Part shown: positions 54,922-64,000 of the stretch, piece after piece | Position numbering within the stretch: position 1 is the stretch's first letter | How the letters are laid out: every line of letters begins with the position of its first letter | DNA from: Mucilaginibacter flavidus | GTDB taxonomy: Bacteria > Bacteroidota > Bacteroidia > Sphingobacteriales > Sphingobacteriaceae | Direction: 5' to 3' | NCBI RefSeq assembly: GCF_024055575.1 | Contig: NZ_JAMXOE010000002.1 | Location: 496,001-560,000 of the forward strand | DNA length: 64,000 nucleotides | Notes under the pieces: generated by a model | What the model saw: the letters and a program-made list of their open reading frames with translations, nothing else | Told to the model about the DNA's origin: nothing | Database searches by the model: none | Program-made: the position numbers and the translations under genes

Positions 54922-55072
54922 ATTTAAAAAGGCCAAAAAACACAAAAAAAGTAATTATGATGATAATAATGGCAGACAGGAACATGAAGGGATAAAGCAA
55001 GATTATTACTTTATTTCAGAGGACATCGAGGCATCGCACCAGCTTTATAAAAATGACAATAACGATGAATGA
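54908..55072 (+). CDS. Possible 54-codon leader ORF upstream of SusC pair 2
   Basis: ATG at 54908 opens 54 codons, starting MCLYLFKKAKKHKK and ending HQLYKNDNNDE. The start is basic and the tail acidic. I recognise no family. The frame is open further upstream to a stop at 54830, so an older longer gene is possible. Its ATG lies inside the right half of the leader hairpin, which would couple its translation to RNA folding. It is followed by 184 bases of AT-rich leader before the SusC gene. Confidence 0.3.
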   Translation: MCLYLFKKAKKHKKSNYDDNNGRQEHEGIKQDYYFISEDIEASHQLYKNDNNDE

Positions 55073-55256
55073 CATTATTAATAAATAGCAAACACCTGCA
55101 TTTATTAATAATTCTTCATACGCATTTATGCTGATTGTGCAGAGTCAGAAAACATCAGCAATCTTTCATTTTTTAAGCATGAAACGAAAGCCGATTAACT
55201 GGTAATTAACAATTAATTATATACACAAATCAAATTTCAAAACAACTTAAATTATT

Positions 55257-58200
55257 ATGCAAAAACTCTACAACTATTTGAAGGGGTCGTTATTGCTAAT
55301 GCTAATTGTAGTGGCAAACAGCGCCTTCGCCCAAACTACAATTACCGGTACAGTAACTGATGATTCGGGCCCCCTTCCAGGGGTAACTATTTCTGTTAAC
55401 GGCACAGGAACGCAAACACTTTCCAATGGTAAATATTCCGTAACAGCGTCAAAGGGATCCATTTTAAAATTCTCATTTATTGGTTATTTCACCAAAGAAG
55501 TAAAAGTGGGAGACCAGAGTGTTATTAATGTTAAACTTGCACCAAATAATGCCCGACTTAATGAAGTGGTAGTAACTGCTTTAGGTATCAATAAAGAAAA
55601 GCGGTCATTGGGCTATGCTTCTACTACCGTTAAAGCGGAAGAACTTACTAAAACAGCTGCTACAAATTTCGCAACCGCGTTATATGGTAAGGTTCCCGGA
55701 ATGAGGATTGCTTCTGCACCTGGTGGAGCAACCAGCGGGGTATCTATTCAGCTACGCGGGGTAAACTCCATTTTAAATACTAGTACACCATTAATTATTA
55801 TGGATGGTGTGCCGATTCATGATGTGGACAGGAATAATCCCAGCTTTCTTAATGGAAATCGTATAGGAAGCAACGGGTTGGTTGATCTGAATGCAGAGGA
55901 TATAGAAAGTGTTTCGATACTGAAAGGCGCTTCAGCCGCTGCCCTTTATGGCTCAGAGGCGAACAATGGAGTAATATTAATTACTACCAAAAATGGAAAG
56001 GGCTCAAAAGGCGTGAGAGTTGATTTTAACGCCAATTACACACAAGATAAGGTTGCCTATTTGCCAGATTATCAAAATGTAAGGGGTGCTGGAATGCCGG
56101 TACAACTTGGAGTATACGGAGAAGATGCTAATGGCTTTAACTCCAAAACTTATCCCATTAACGGGGTGCCTATGAGAGCTACTGTACAAGGCTCATTAAA
56201 CTTTGGGCCGCTATTTGACGGTAAGCCCATACTTAGCTGGGACGGCGTGGTACGACCTTATTCTGCCCAAAAGAATAACTACGACGGCTTATTTCAAACT
56301 GCACACAATTCAAATGTGAACGTTGCATTTTCACATGCTACCGAAAATTCGAGCACAAGGTTTTCACTTTCAAATATAAATACCGAGGGCGTTAGTCTTG
56401 GTTCGCACAATCAAAAAGTCACTGCTAATTTAAACAGCAACTTTAAATTGAGTAAGAATTATTCGGTAGATGTTTTAATAAATTTCATACACCAGGACAT
56501 TAATAATCGTCCATACTCAGTAAACAATTTAACGCAAGGGTTTACCGGCATGATGCCCCGCTTTGATAACGGGCAATGGTATTTGAATAAATATAAAACA
56601 AGCCTTGGCTATAAATATGTGACCAATACCAACCAGAGTTTAACGCCGAATGAAAATTTAATATATCCGAATGTAAGAACTGACATATTGGATTTTGTAT
56701 GGAATGTTAAGGAAAATAAAACCCAGGAAATCAGCAACCGGCTTATCGGCAGCGTTACTAATAACTGGCAAATTGTTAAGGATTTAAACTTGCGCGCCAG
56801 GCTTTCTGCAGATCTGACAGGCGGCAACACCATTAACAAAAATTCAACTGCTGTACCTACAATATTTGGTTATGATGCTAATCAATCCGGCTCATTTGGG
56901 CTTTTATCAAACACATTTAATATTTTATACGGTGAAGTGTTGTTGACTTATGATAGGAAAATCACGTCAGATATAGGTATGAGCCTGATGGGCGGCTATA
57001 ATGCAGAAAGAGATTTTGCCTACAATACAAGTATTAGTACAAATGGCGGGCTTACCGCAGACAATAATTTCGATATAGCTGCATCTTATTTAACACCTAC
57101 CGGCTCGGGTTCTCAAACTTTCCTGTCGAAAGATGCCTTATTTGGTACCGTTAACGCAAACTTTAAAAAATATTTATATGTTCAGGGAACGCTAAGACAA
57201 GACAGGACTTCAACGATGAATCCTAGTCAAAATACGTTTGTCTATCCTTCCGTAAATTCAGGTTTTGTTTTTTCAGATGCATTTCATCTGCCTTCTTTTA
57301 TCAGCTATGGCAAACTTCGTGCGTCATGGGGTATTGTGGGTAGCTACCCAATCTCTTACCAGGCCAACATTGCCTATAATCAAGGCACTTTGGGTGTTCA
57401 ACGCCCTGGCACAGGAGCCCTGCTTACCACTACCACCAGGGATCCCTTTGGTAACGATGCTATCAGGCCTGAGAAAAAGCATGAGTATGAATTTGGGATA
57501 GAAACCAAGTTTTTCCAAAATCGAATAAACCTGGATGTGACCTACTATAATGCAAGAATTGTAGATCAACTTTTAAATCTTGCTCTTCCTCAATCTGCCG
57601 GTGCATCTGCGGTACTAACCAATATTGGTGAGTTGAGTAATAAGGGATTTGAATTGGCTATTAGCGGCACCCCGATACTAACCCCAAAATTCAGCTGGGA
57701 AACAGGCTTAAACTTTGCGTCAAACCAGAATAAGGTTGTGAAATTATCTACCGGCGCTTCTGAATTAATTCACCAGGATTTTGATGGTAACGCTGCTGTG
57801 CTGAAGTCTGTTGTAGGCCAACCTATGGGTGATTTTTACGCGCACCCGATTGCTACTGACAGCAAAGGACAAAAGATAGTAGGTGATGACGGCGTATATG
57901 TATTAGATGCCAATAAAATGCAAAAATATGGCAATGCCATGCCAAAAGCAGTTGGTGGTTATTACAACACGTTCAATTACAAATCTTTTACTTTAGAATT
58001 ATATGCTGACTTCCGTTTTGGAGGATCTGTAATGCCATCAGGTCTTGCCTGGCTGACAAGCCGAGGCCTTACCAAAGAGAGCCTAAACCATATGGATAAA
58101 GCTCACGGTGGACTTAGCTATTATATGGACGCAAGTGGCAAAGGAATTCAAACAAGTGCAGCCCAGGGCCCTGCTGGACAAACAGTGTATAACGATGGTA

Positions 58201-58583
58201 TGCTGATGCCAGGGGTAACAGCGAACGGATCGGCTAACACCAACGTAATTTCTCAAGCTTATTATTATTGGAACGTATACAACTGGGGCGGACCTCAGTA
58301 CAGCGAATCGGAGTATTCTTTATACGTGCAAAAGAATTCTTATATAAAGATGAGGGAAATTTCTTTTGGTTATTCATTACCAACAAATATTGCCGGAAAA
58401 CTAATGGCCAAAAACATAAAACTTTCGGTATTTGGACGTAACCTATTTTATCTGTACAGAACAATCAAAGGCATGGATGCAGAACAACTTACTGCCGGTG
58501 CAATGTGGAATCAACAGACCACTAATTTAGGCACCAATCCATCTACCAGGACATATGGTATGATGCTAAGGGCTAGTTTTTAA
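55257..58583 (+). CDS. SusC family TonB-dependent transporter (pair 2, no STN)
   Basis: This 1108-residue outer-membrane protein has a signal peptide (ending near AFAQ) and a CarboxypepD-like domain (TTITGTVTDDSGPLPGVTIS, KFSFIGYFTKEV), then the TonB-box-like region NEVVVTALGINKEKRSLGY, a plug (SIQLRGVNSILNTSTPLIIM) and a barrel ending MLRASF. No STN domain is present, so it should not use sigma/FecR signalling. It pairs with the SusD 26 bases downstream. The 80-bp element copy 3 and a 440-base leader precede it, which suggests AraC-type activation shared with the divergent enzyme operon. With its SusD it probably imports the sugar trimmed by those enzymes (inference). Confidence 0.95.
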   Translation: MQKLYNYLKGSLLLMLIVVANSAFAQTTITGTVTDDSGPLPGVTISVNGTGTQTLSNGKYSVTASKGSILKFSFIGYFTKEVKVGDQSVINVKLAPNNARLNEVVVTALGINKEKRSLGYASTTVKAEELTKTAATNFATALYGKVPGMRIASAPGGATSGVSIQLRGVNSILNTSTPLIIMDGVPIHDVDRNNPSFLNGNRIGSNGLVDLNAEDIESVSILKGASAAALYGSEANNGVILITTKNGKGSKGVRVDFNANYTQDKVAYLPDYQNVRGAGMPVQLGVYGEDANGFNSKTYPINGVPMRATVQGSLNFGPLFDGKPILSWDGVVRPYSAQKNNYDGLFQTAHNSNVNVAFSHATENSSTRFSLSNINTEGVSLGSHNQKVTANLNSNFKLSKNYSVDVLINFIHQDINNRPYSVNNLTQGFTGMMPRFDNGQWYLNKYKTSLGYKYVTNTNQSLTPNENLIYPNVRTDILDFVWNVKENKTQEISNRLIGSVTNNWQIVKDLNLRARLSADLTGGNTINKNSTAVPTIFGYDANQSGSFGLLSNTFNILYGEVLLTYDRKITSDIGMSLMGGYNAERDFAYNTSISTNGGLTADNNFDIAASYLTPTGSGSQTFLSKDALFGTVNANFKKYLYVQGTLRQDRTSTMNPSQNTFVYPSVNSGFVFSDAFHLPSFISYGKLRASWGIVGSYPISYQANIAYNQGTLGVQRPGTGALLTTTTRDPFGNDAIRPEKKHEYEFGIETKFFQNRINLDVTYYNARIVDQLLNLALPQSAGASAVLTNIGELSNKGFELAISGTPILTPKFSWETGLNFASNQNKVVKLSTGASELIHQDFDGNAAVLKSVVGQPMGDFYAHPIATDSKGQKIVGDDGVYVLDANKMQKYGNAMPKAVGGYYNTFNYKSFTLELYADFRFGGSVMPSGLAWLTSRGLTKESLNHMDKAHGGLSYYMDASGKGIQTSAAQGPAGQTVYNDGMLMPGVTANGSANTNVISQAYYYWNVYNWGGPQYSESEYSLYVQKNSYIKMREISFGYSLPTNIAGKLMAKNIKLSVFGRNLFYLYRTIKGMDAEQLTAGAMWNQQTTNLGTNPSTRTYGMMLRASF

Positions 58584-58609
58584 TTATTAACAAGAGAAAA
58601 ATAATAATC

Positions 58610-60196
58610 ATGAAAAAAATATTTTTAATTGCGGCACTGCTAATAGCTACGGGTATAACATCCTGTAAAAAAAGTCAACTTGCCGACGCATATGTGAATC
58701 CGGCAACTGCTCATAGCACAACATTAGAGAAACAGTATGCAGGATTTTTATCATCCGACCTGGATTATGTAATGTATCGTTACTGGAACTATTTTGTTAT
58801 ATTACAAAGCACTGCGCTGCATTACACACAAGCAGTTGGCTGGCAAAATGCTCCAGGCCAGTATATTCCAGGTGCTGCTTCCATCACTGACAGGTGGAAC
58901 AATTTCTATACTTTTCTTGCTCAATACAAGGAGTTTCTGCACGTGTATTCACAGTTAACTGCTACAGAACAAAAAAACAAAAGGGTCTATTTGATTACCG
59001 CCACGATTCATTTTTATGACCAAACCCAAAAAGTAGTGGATTTACACGGCGATATTCCATGGTCTGAGGCCGGCTTGTTAAGTACAAATGGAGGAAATTA
59101 CTCAAAATCATATGCTAAATATGATGATGCAGCTTCCATATATACTAAAATGCTGGATGATTTGAAAGGCTATGCAGATGAGTTAAATACCATCAGCATA
59201 TCTCCTGCTGTGTCATCGGTAATAGCAACACAGGATTTTATCAATAATGGCGACTTGACAAAGTGGAAAAAGTATTGCAATTCGCTGCGTATAAAATTAT
59301 TGACAAGGGTATCCGGCGTATCAAGTTTTCAGTCAAGGGTAAGTACAGAAATTGCTCAGATAGCATCAACTCCCGCCACCTATCCTATTGTATCTTCAAA
59401 TGATGATAACATTTTAGTTAAGGTGTACGATTTGAATACGCCTATTTCGAGCGACTTTTATAGTGGCATAATTGGTTGGGGCGATAATGACGTTGCAAGC
59501 AAAAAAATGATCGACATAATGAACACCAATGGCGACCCAAGATTAAGGGCAATGTTTCAACCTGGTGCTAAAGCGGGAAATACGTATGCCGGATTAGATC
59601 AGTCTTTAATTGGTTCAGACCAACAGCCTTTGATAGCCGGAGGCACTTTGTCGAGGTATAATTTTTCTACACTCAGTAAAAACAGATTTTTACCTGGCAT
59701 ATTGATAACTTCTGCTGAAGTGAGCTTTTTGCTGGCCGAATATTATTTGAATGCCGGGAATGACGCAGCGGCACGGACGGCTTATGAAAATGGCATTTCC
59801 CAATCAGTTGATTTCTACTACTGGTTGCGTACGTTAAGTAATGACAGCTCGGCAGGCCCTTTAGCACCAACTTCTACGTCTGAGAAGAATACCTATATTA
59901 CAAGTAACGGTATAAACTGGTTAAATGCTGCAACCACAGCTGATAAATTAAAGTTGATTGCCATTCAAAAATGGACAAACTATAGCATTTTACAACCGCT
60001 TGAAAGTTGGGCTGAATACAGAAGAACAAAACTGCCGGCATTTTCATTTGTAAATGATCCGTCAAGCAGTGTGCTTCCTCAGCCCCCAACGAGGTGGATT
60101 TATCCTACCAGCGAGCAAACATACAATACTGCAAACTACCAGGCAGTAAAGGCTAAAGATAGTTTTACTACCAAGGTGTTTTGGGACGTAAAATAG
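58610..60196 (+). CDS. SusD-like lipoprotein (pair 2, SusD-like_2 type)
   Basis: This 528-residue lipoprotein starts with a signal ending GITSCKKSQ (cysteine near residue 19). It lacks the classical RagB end motif; instead it resembles the SusD-like_2 group (PF12771 type), with LSSDLDYVMYRYWNYFVILQ, LHGDIPWSEAGLL, KWKKYCNSLRIKLLTRVSG and LLAEYYLNAGNDAAARTAYENG. The C-terminal part has WINLA-like IAIQKWTNYSILQPLESWAEYRR. It would bind glycan at the surface and form a complex with the SusC 26 bases upstream. A strong rightward terminator follows the stop by about 22 bases. Confidence 0.9.
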   Translation: MKKIFLIAALLIATGITSCKKSQLADAYVNPATAHSTTLEKQYAGFLSSDLDYVMYRYWNYFVILQSTALHYTQAVGWQNAPGQYIPGAASITDRWNNFYTFLAQYKEFLHVYSQLTATEQKNKRVYLITATIHFYDQTQKVVDLHGDIPWSEAGLLSTNGGNYSKSYAKYDDAASIYTKMLDDLKGYADELNTISISPAVSSVIATQDFINNGDLTKWKKYCNSLRIKLLTRVSGVSSFQSRVSTEIAQIASTPATYPIVSSNDDNILVKVYDLNTPISSDFYSGIIGWGDNDVASKKMIDIMNTNGDPRLRAMFQPGAKAGNTYAGLDQSLIGSDQQPLIAGGTLSRYNFSTLSKNRFLPGILITSAEVSFLLAEYYLNAGNDAAARTAYENGISQSVDFYYWLRTLSNDSSAGPLAPTSTSEKNTYITSNGINWLNAATTADKLKLIAIQKWTNYSILQPLESWAEYRRTKLPAFSFVNDPSSSVLPQPPTRWIYPTSEQTYNTANYQAVKAKDSFTTKVFWDVK

Positions 60197-60217
60197 GCTT
60201 TATTAAAAATGATTACA

Positions 60218-60252
60218 AAGGGGGCTGTCTCACAAGGACAGCCCTTTTGTTT
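60218..60252 (+). terminator. Terminator after SusC/SusD pair 2
   Basis: GGGCTGTC (60222-60229) pairs exactly with GACAGCCC (60237-60244) around a 7-base loop, flanked by AAAG and TTTTG and followed by TTTTTA. From 60253 to 60481 I see no gene, repeat or clear structure. Confidence 0.85.
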
Positions 60253-60481
60253 TTATATCCTGCCTTGAACCCGGGCATTCTACGATACCCGATTATTCCA
60301 ATCAATGTGCTTGGGAGCAATCATAACCCCGTCAATGCCGCCCGGACGTCCATGATTTTCGACTAGTGTGATTTTTGGTTTTATACCAATCATCAAGTAC
60401 TGGCTTTAGCGACAAATTATTTCGCGCCGACTGAAGTGGCATTCAACGGACGACAATCCTATAGTTCTAAATAAACTAAAG

Positions 60482-60517
60482 AAAAAAGAGGCTGTTCCAA
60501 TAATATGAAACAGCCTC
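60482..60517 (-). terminator. Leftward terminator behind a gene remnant
   Basis: GAGGCTGTT and AACAGCCTC form a perfect 9-bp stem (60488-60517) followed on the minus strand by TTTTTTCTTT. It is 18 bases after the stop of the remnant frame at 60536, as expected for that gene's former terminator. Confidence 0.7.
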
Positions 60518-60535
60518 CATTGAAAAGGTTAAAGG

Positions 60536-60724
60536 TTATGCTTTGTAAAAATCAGAATTTAGCCTTAGCCTATGAGCTCCTGCTATCGTTAAAAATACTT
60601 TTTTGTTGACAAACAATCCAATGCCCAAACCGGGTGTCGGAATAGCAAATACAAATCAATTTGTATGAGGCAAGACGCCTGCTTTTTCAATTTTGGTGAT
60701 AGCATTTCTACCGATCTGTTTGCC
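60536..60724 (-). pseudogene. Possible C-terminal remnant of a lost gene
   Basis: One minus-strand frame reads a 22-codon segment containing NAITKIEKAGVLPHTN, a single TGA (60656-60658), then 39 codons including IPTPGLGIGLFVNKKV and ending RLNSDFYKA before TAA at 60536. The protein-like composition on both sides of one stop, and a terminator 18 bases later, suggest a decayed gene tail. I cannot name the family. It lies between two leftward terminators in the convergent gap between pair 2 and pair 3. Confidence 0.35.
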
Positions 60725-60735
60725 TTAATATGGGG

Positions 60736-60770
60736 AAAAAAATTCGGAGTGGCTGTTTAACCACCCCGAA
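60736..60770 (-). terminator. Leftward terminator after SusD pair 3
   Basis: TTCGG and CCGAA (60743-60770), with inner GTGG/CCAC pairs and one mismatch, are followed on the minus strand by seven T residues. It begins about 33 bases after the SusD stop at 60803. Confidence 0.85.
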
Positions 60771-60802
60771 CAATCAATAAAAAATTATTTGAATATGGTG
60801 CA

Positions 60803-62380
60803 CTAGAAATTTGAAGGATTACCAGTGTCCCACCACAGGCGGGTTGCAATATCATCTTTTGCACCGGCGCCCATTTTTGATACGGCATCTGCAACAGCCG
60901 CTGTATTACCCGTTCTTTCACCATTCACAAAAGGCATTCTTTTGATCCACTGATCAGCTGGGATAACACCCCAATCAGGGCTGCTGTCATTCTTGGCTAC
61001 ATGCGGAATTTTAGGATAGCCAGTTCTTCTGAAGTCTACCCAGGCTTCCAGCGTTTGCGTAAACGCAGCGAGGTATTTCTGGGTAAGAATCTTCTCCAGT
61101 TTCAATTCATTATTATCAGCATCATTCCATGCTACGGTAATCGTAGAAAGTGCAGTAAAATTATTCCGTGCGTCAACAGGATCTGTATAGCTAACAGGCT
61201 TACTTGTATTGTCAGCCAGATACGCGTCTACACCAGGAGCTCCCCAGTCTGCAAAAGATAATCTTACGCCATCTTCATAATTAGTCTTCGGATCACCTGC
61301 TCCGGCCCAGCCTCTAAGTCCCGCCTCAGCCTTAAGAAATGACACTTCCGCTGCAGTAAAATCCCTTCTGGTTGTTACACTGTTAAAATCGTTAGATACC
61401 TTGGAGAAAGGAACATGATCGGCTTTTGCTTTAATGTAAGCTCCGTTACGGATGCCTTTATAGGGAGTAGCTGGATGATCAGCGGCCAAAGCTGGGTTAT
61501 CTAAGGGAGCAAAATATTTCGAAATCCTGCCATCTTTTAAGCCAACCATAAATGATTCCATTGGTGCACCCATACGGGTATCATCCCACTGGTAACAAAT
61601 CTGGGCAACGGGCATAATATTTCCTACTAAGGAATTGGTAAAATTGTCCGCATTGGTGGTTATTAATCCAGCCGGATCAGACAATGCTTTTTCACCCTGG
61701 GTTTTGGCGGTTGCCGGGTCAACTTTTGACAAACGCATCGCCAGTCTCAATCTCAATGAATTTACCACTTTCATCCATTGAGGGATACTCCCTTTATAGG
61801 CGGTTGGATCAAATTTTGCAAAACCTGCGTATGTTTTATTTGCAGCAAAATCTGTTTGAATGGAATCGAGTTGTTTAAAGTAAAGGGTGTACAAATCAGA
61901 TTCTTTATCATACAAAATAGAGTTAGCCGTGCTGCCATAATTGGAATAAATAATAGGCCCGTGGATAGCCGTTAGTTTAGAAGTGGCCAAAACACTTACA
62001 AGCTTAGCCCAAGTGGCAAAAAGGGGCAATTTATTGTCTTTGGCCAATGTGATGACTTGTTTTGCCGGGGACATTACACTACCATATACGCGGCCCCAAT
62101 ATACGTTCCAACGCATGTAATAGGTAGTGTTGTTTACATTACCCACAAAATCGGTGGGCGTAGCCATATATCCCATCCATGAATCATAACATAAATCCTC
62201 TTCAATCTGGTGACCGTTCAAGTTAAATATCATACCCGAAAACGGAGACCCTACGAGGTTAAAATCCTGTTTAAGCAACTCATCGGAAATTTGATTGGGG
62301 TCCTGGTTTGTTTTAACAAAATCCTTTGTGCACGACCCGAGTATAATCAAACATAATATCGCAATAGTTATCTGTTTCAT
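60803..62380 (-). CDS. SusD-like lipoprotein (pair 3)
   Basis: This 525-residue lipoprotein starts with a signal ending ILGSCTKDF (cysteine near residue 17). It has SusD-like_2/PF12741-type features: TNQDPNQISDELLKQDF, RWNVYWGRVYGSVMSPAKQV, SIPQWMKVVNSLRLRLAMRL, YIKAKADHVPFSKVSN and, near the end, QKYLAAFTQTLEAWVDFRRTG. It is the partner of the SusC gene 11 bases upstream on the same strand. Pair 3 is convergent with pair 2 and both use the non-classical SusD type, so the pairs may be related importers with different ligands. A strong leftward terminator follows. Confidence 0.92.
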   Translation of the reverse strand: MKQITIAILCLIILGSCTKDFVKTNQDPNQISDELLKQDFNLVGSPFSGMIFNLNGHQIEEDLCYDSWMGYMATPTDFVGNVNNTTYYMRWNVYWGRVYGSVMSPAKQVITLAKDNKLPLFATWAKLVSVLATSKLTAIHGPIIYSNYGSTANSILYDKESDLYTLYFKQLDSIQTDFAANKTYAGFAKFDPTAYKGSIPQWMKVVNSLRLRLAMRLSKVDPATAKTQGEKALSDPAGLITTNADNFTNSLVGNIMPVAQICYQWDDTRMGAPMESFMVGLKDGRISKYFAPLDNPALAADHPATPYKGIRNGAYIKAKADHVPFSKVSNDFNSVTTRRDFTAAEVSFLKAEAGLRGWAGAGDPKTNYEDGVRLSFADWGAPGVDAYLADNTSKPVSYTDPVDARNNFTALSTITVAWNDADNNELKLEKILTQKYLAAFTQTLEAWVDFRRTGYPKIPHVAKNDSSPDWGVIPADQWIKRMPFVNGERTGNTAAVADAVSKMGAGAKDDIATRLWWDTGNPSNF

Positions 62381-62391
62381 ATCAATTTTTT

Positions 62392-64000
62392 TTAAAATGT
62401 AAACTTCACGTTAAATCCAAACGATCTTGTAGAAGGCAAGCCAAATACATCATTGGACTGCATGGAATTGCTTGTGCTCATGGATTGTTCAGGATCGTAA
62501 GGGGCCTTTTTATATAAGAAGAATAAATTCCTTCCTACTAAAGACACTGAAGCATCTTTGAAAATGGGGTTTTCGCCTTTCGACTTGAAAGTATAGCCCA
62601 ATACCAATTGAGCCAATCTTACATTTGTTCTGGAAAATATATAAGGCTCCATGATTTTATTCCTGTCACCAACCGCTGAGTAATAAGTATATGGATCAAT
62701 TGATGTAACAGCTGTTCCTGTAGAACTAACGGCATTGATGGGCACACTACCTTTATCTCTTGCTACTGCTGTTCTTTCACTTACACCATAAGAGTCAAGG
62801 AATGCCTCTGTTTTAGAGAATGCAACGCCCCCAAATTTCCCATTGATAAGAAAGCTGGCAAAGAAATTATTGTAGGTAAAACTGTTGTTCCATCCAAGCA
62901 AGTAGTCAGGGTTAACATTTCCTACTTTTGTCTGTGTTGCTGCTTTGGTTGGAACCCCGCTGGCATCCAATATAATTTGACCAGCATCGTTTCTTGCAAA
63001 TTTGTAGATATACACATCGTTGAAAGAACCACCTGCTTTAATAATTGAGGCAAAACCTTCATCATCGCCACCTACCTGGTAGTTTGGATTGGACGCAATT
63101 AATTCAACAATTTTATTTTTGTTCTGCGAACCGTTGATTGCAGTTTTCCAGCTAAAAGTGCCTGAGCGAATAGGATCCGCAGTCAGCGTAAATTCAAATC
63201 CATGGTTGTCAATCTTTCCGGCATTAACAAAGTAAGTTGTATAACCCGAACCAGAAGGCGCCGCCAGGGTAAGGAACTGATTGGTACTAATATCTTTGTA
63301 ATAAGTGAAATCCAGTCCGAGTCTATCATTGAAAAATTTGATTTCGGTACCATATTCATGACTTACAATCTTCTCTGGTTTTAGGCTAGTAAAAGGTACC
63401 TGGGTATTCCTGTTTATACCTCCAATACCACTTGGGTCGCCTGTACCACCAATACTATTCAATGGATTTACCACGTTAAACGGCACTTCATTTGCAGTTT
63501 GAGACAACGCTGCTCTCACTTTAAAGAATGAAATGGCTTGTGGCAATTGCACCATTTGGCTAATAATAGCAGTAAGGCCAAAGGAAGGATATAGATAAGA
63601 CTCGTTTCCGGTAAGAGCGAGGGTGGAGGCCCAGTCATTACGTACAGCAATATCAGCGAATAAAAAGTTTTTATACCCTATTGTTGCGTTTGCAAAAGCA
63701 CCCTGTTTCAACGTTTGATTGATGGTACTGTTGAACATTATGTTATAAGGAATATTGGCAAAAGTGAAAAAGTTAGGGTATTGTAATGATACCGTACCAT
63801 TGTTTACATTCATACCATCGTTAAATGTATTTTTCTGGTAGCTAACACCAGCCAATGCATTTAAACTAAATTTTCCAAATGTTTTGTTATACGTAAGGAT
63901 ACCGTCTGTATACAGCGCCTGATCTGTGTATTTTGTATAATTCCAGGTTCCATTCGGGCTAACACTTACTGAGTTGCCGGCTGCAGCATAGCGAAAATCT
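62392..64000 (-). CDS. SusC family TonB-dependent transporter, C-terminal part (pair 3)
   Basis: This is the C-terminal half of a SusC barrel; the frame is open through the right window edge, with TWNYTKYTDQ and GKFSLNALAGVSYQKN visible before any start, so the gene begins outside. Barrel features include IAVRNDWASTLALTGNESYL, EKIVSHEYGTEIKFFNDRLG, LGWNNSFTYNNFFASFLING and the closing FNVKFTF. Alternating hydrophobic strands and aromatic girdles suit an outer-membrane beta barrel. Whether an STN domain is present cannot be seen. Its SusD follows 11 bases after the stop. Confidence 0.93.
   Translation of the reverse strand, partial: DFRYAAAGNSVSVSPNGTWNYTKYTDQALYTDGILTYNKTFGKFSLNALAGVSYQKNTFNDGMNVNNGTVSLQYPNFFTFANIPYNIMFNSTINQTLKQGAFANATIGYKNFLFADIAVRNDWASTLALTGNESYLYPSFGLTAIISQMVQLPQAISFFKVRAALSQTANEVPFNVVNPLNSIGGTGDPSGIGGINRNTQVPFTSLKPEKIVSHEYGTEIKFFNDRLGLDFTYYKDISTNQFLTLAAPSGSGYTTYFVNAGKIDNHGFEFTLTADPIRSGTFSWKTAINGSQNKNKIVELIASNPNYQVGGDDEGFASIIKAGGSFNDVYIYKFARNDAGQIILDASGVPTKAATQTKVGNVNPDYLLGWNNSFTYNNFFASFLINGKFGGVAFSKTEAFLDSYGVSERTAVARDKGSVPINAVSSTGTAVTSIDPYTYYSAVGDRNKIMEPYIFSRTNVRLAQLVLGYTFKSKGENPIFKDASVSLVGRNLFFLYKKAPYDPEQSMSTSNSMQSNDVFGLPSTRSFGFNVKFTF

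Noticed and set aside
1..64000. CRISPR arrays, insertion sequences, integrases or restriction systems
   Set aside because: No regularly spaced repeats, transposase or integrase motifs were seen. The tRNA copy at 12586 is the only trace of possible mobility.

Overview
The window looks like a chromosomal segment of a Bacteroidota, most likely a Sphingobacteriaceae soil or plant-associated genus such as Mucilaginibacter or Pedobacter (inference). Support comes from TAnnTTTG-type -7 promoter boxes, three SusC/SusD outer-membrane glycan importers, an ECF sigma/FecR/STN-SusC relay, weak A-rich ribosome sites, and moderate G+C.

Positions 1-12,249 hold housekeeping or general genes: the tail of an amidohydrolase, two tandem secreted M1 aminopeptidases closed by two terminators, a small secreted protein, then a leftward block (sterol desaturase-like hydroxylase, diadenylate cyclase CdaA, group II truncated haemoglobin, TerC-family membrane protein, polyprenyl synthetase, SDR oxidoreductase). 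Short AT-rich direct and inverted repeats lie in the gaps. A tRNA-Ser(GGA) follows at 12,250. A degenerate copy of its 3' end at 12,586-12,605 and a 25-codon lipoprotein-leader remnant mark what may be the edge of an acquired region.

From 12,889 to 64,000 nearly everything concerns import and breakdown of a branched glycan. Unit A (12.9-24.4 kb) has a GntR regulator divergent from a phosphomannose-isomerase-like gene, a sugar porter and a GH38 mannosidase-like enzyme. Downstream of the GntR gene lie a six-hairpin glycosidase-like gene and a GH110 alpha-1,3-galactosidase-like gene. Unit B (24.4-37.9 kb) is an AraC gene plus a leftward ECF sigma, FecR, STN-SusC, SusD operon with two large secreted proteins of unrecognised family. 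Unit C (38.3-54.2 kb) is a second AraC gene and a seven-gene leftward operon: GH29, GH2, GH3, clan GH-D-like, GH29, GH95-like and GH36-like. Unit D (55.3-60.2 kb) is a rightward SusC/SusD pair without STN. Unit E (60.8-64 kb) is a leftward SusD with a SusC running off the window.

The enzyme mix (alpha-fucosidases, alpha- and beta-galactosidases, a GH3, an alpha-mannosidase) is all exo-acting as far as can be recognised, which suggests trimming of a fucosylated, galactosylated and possibly mannosylated glycan. The strongest undescribed-looking signal is an 80-bp element present three times without indels: between the ECF sigma and AraC genes (38,175-38,254), upstream of the seven-enzyme operon (54,259-54,338) and, inverted, upstream of the rightward SusC (54,736-54,815). 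It appears to tie units C and D, and perhaps B, into one regulon, probably through the AraC protein encoded beside the first copy.
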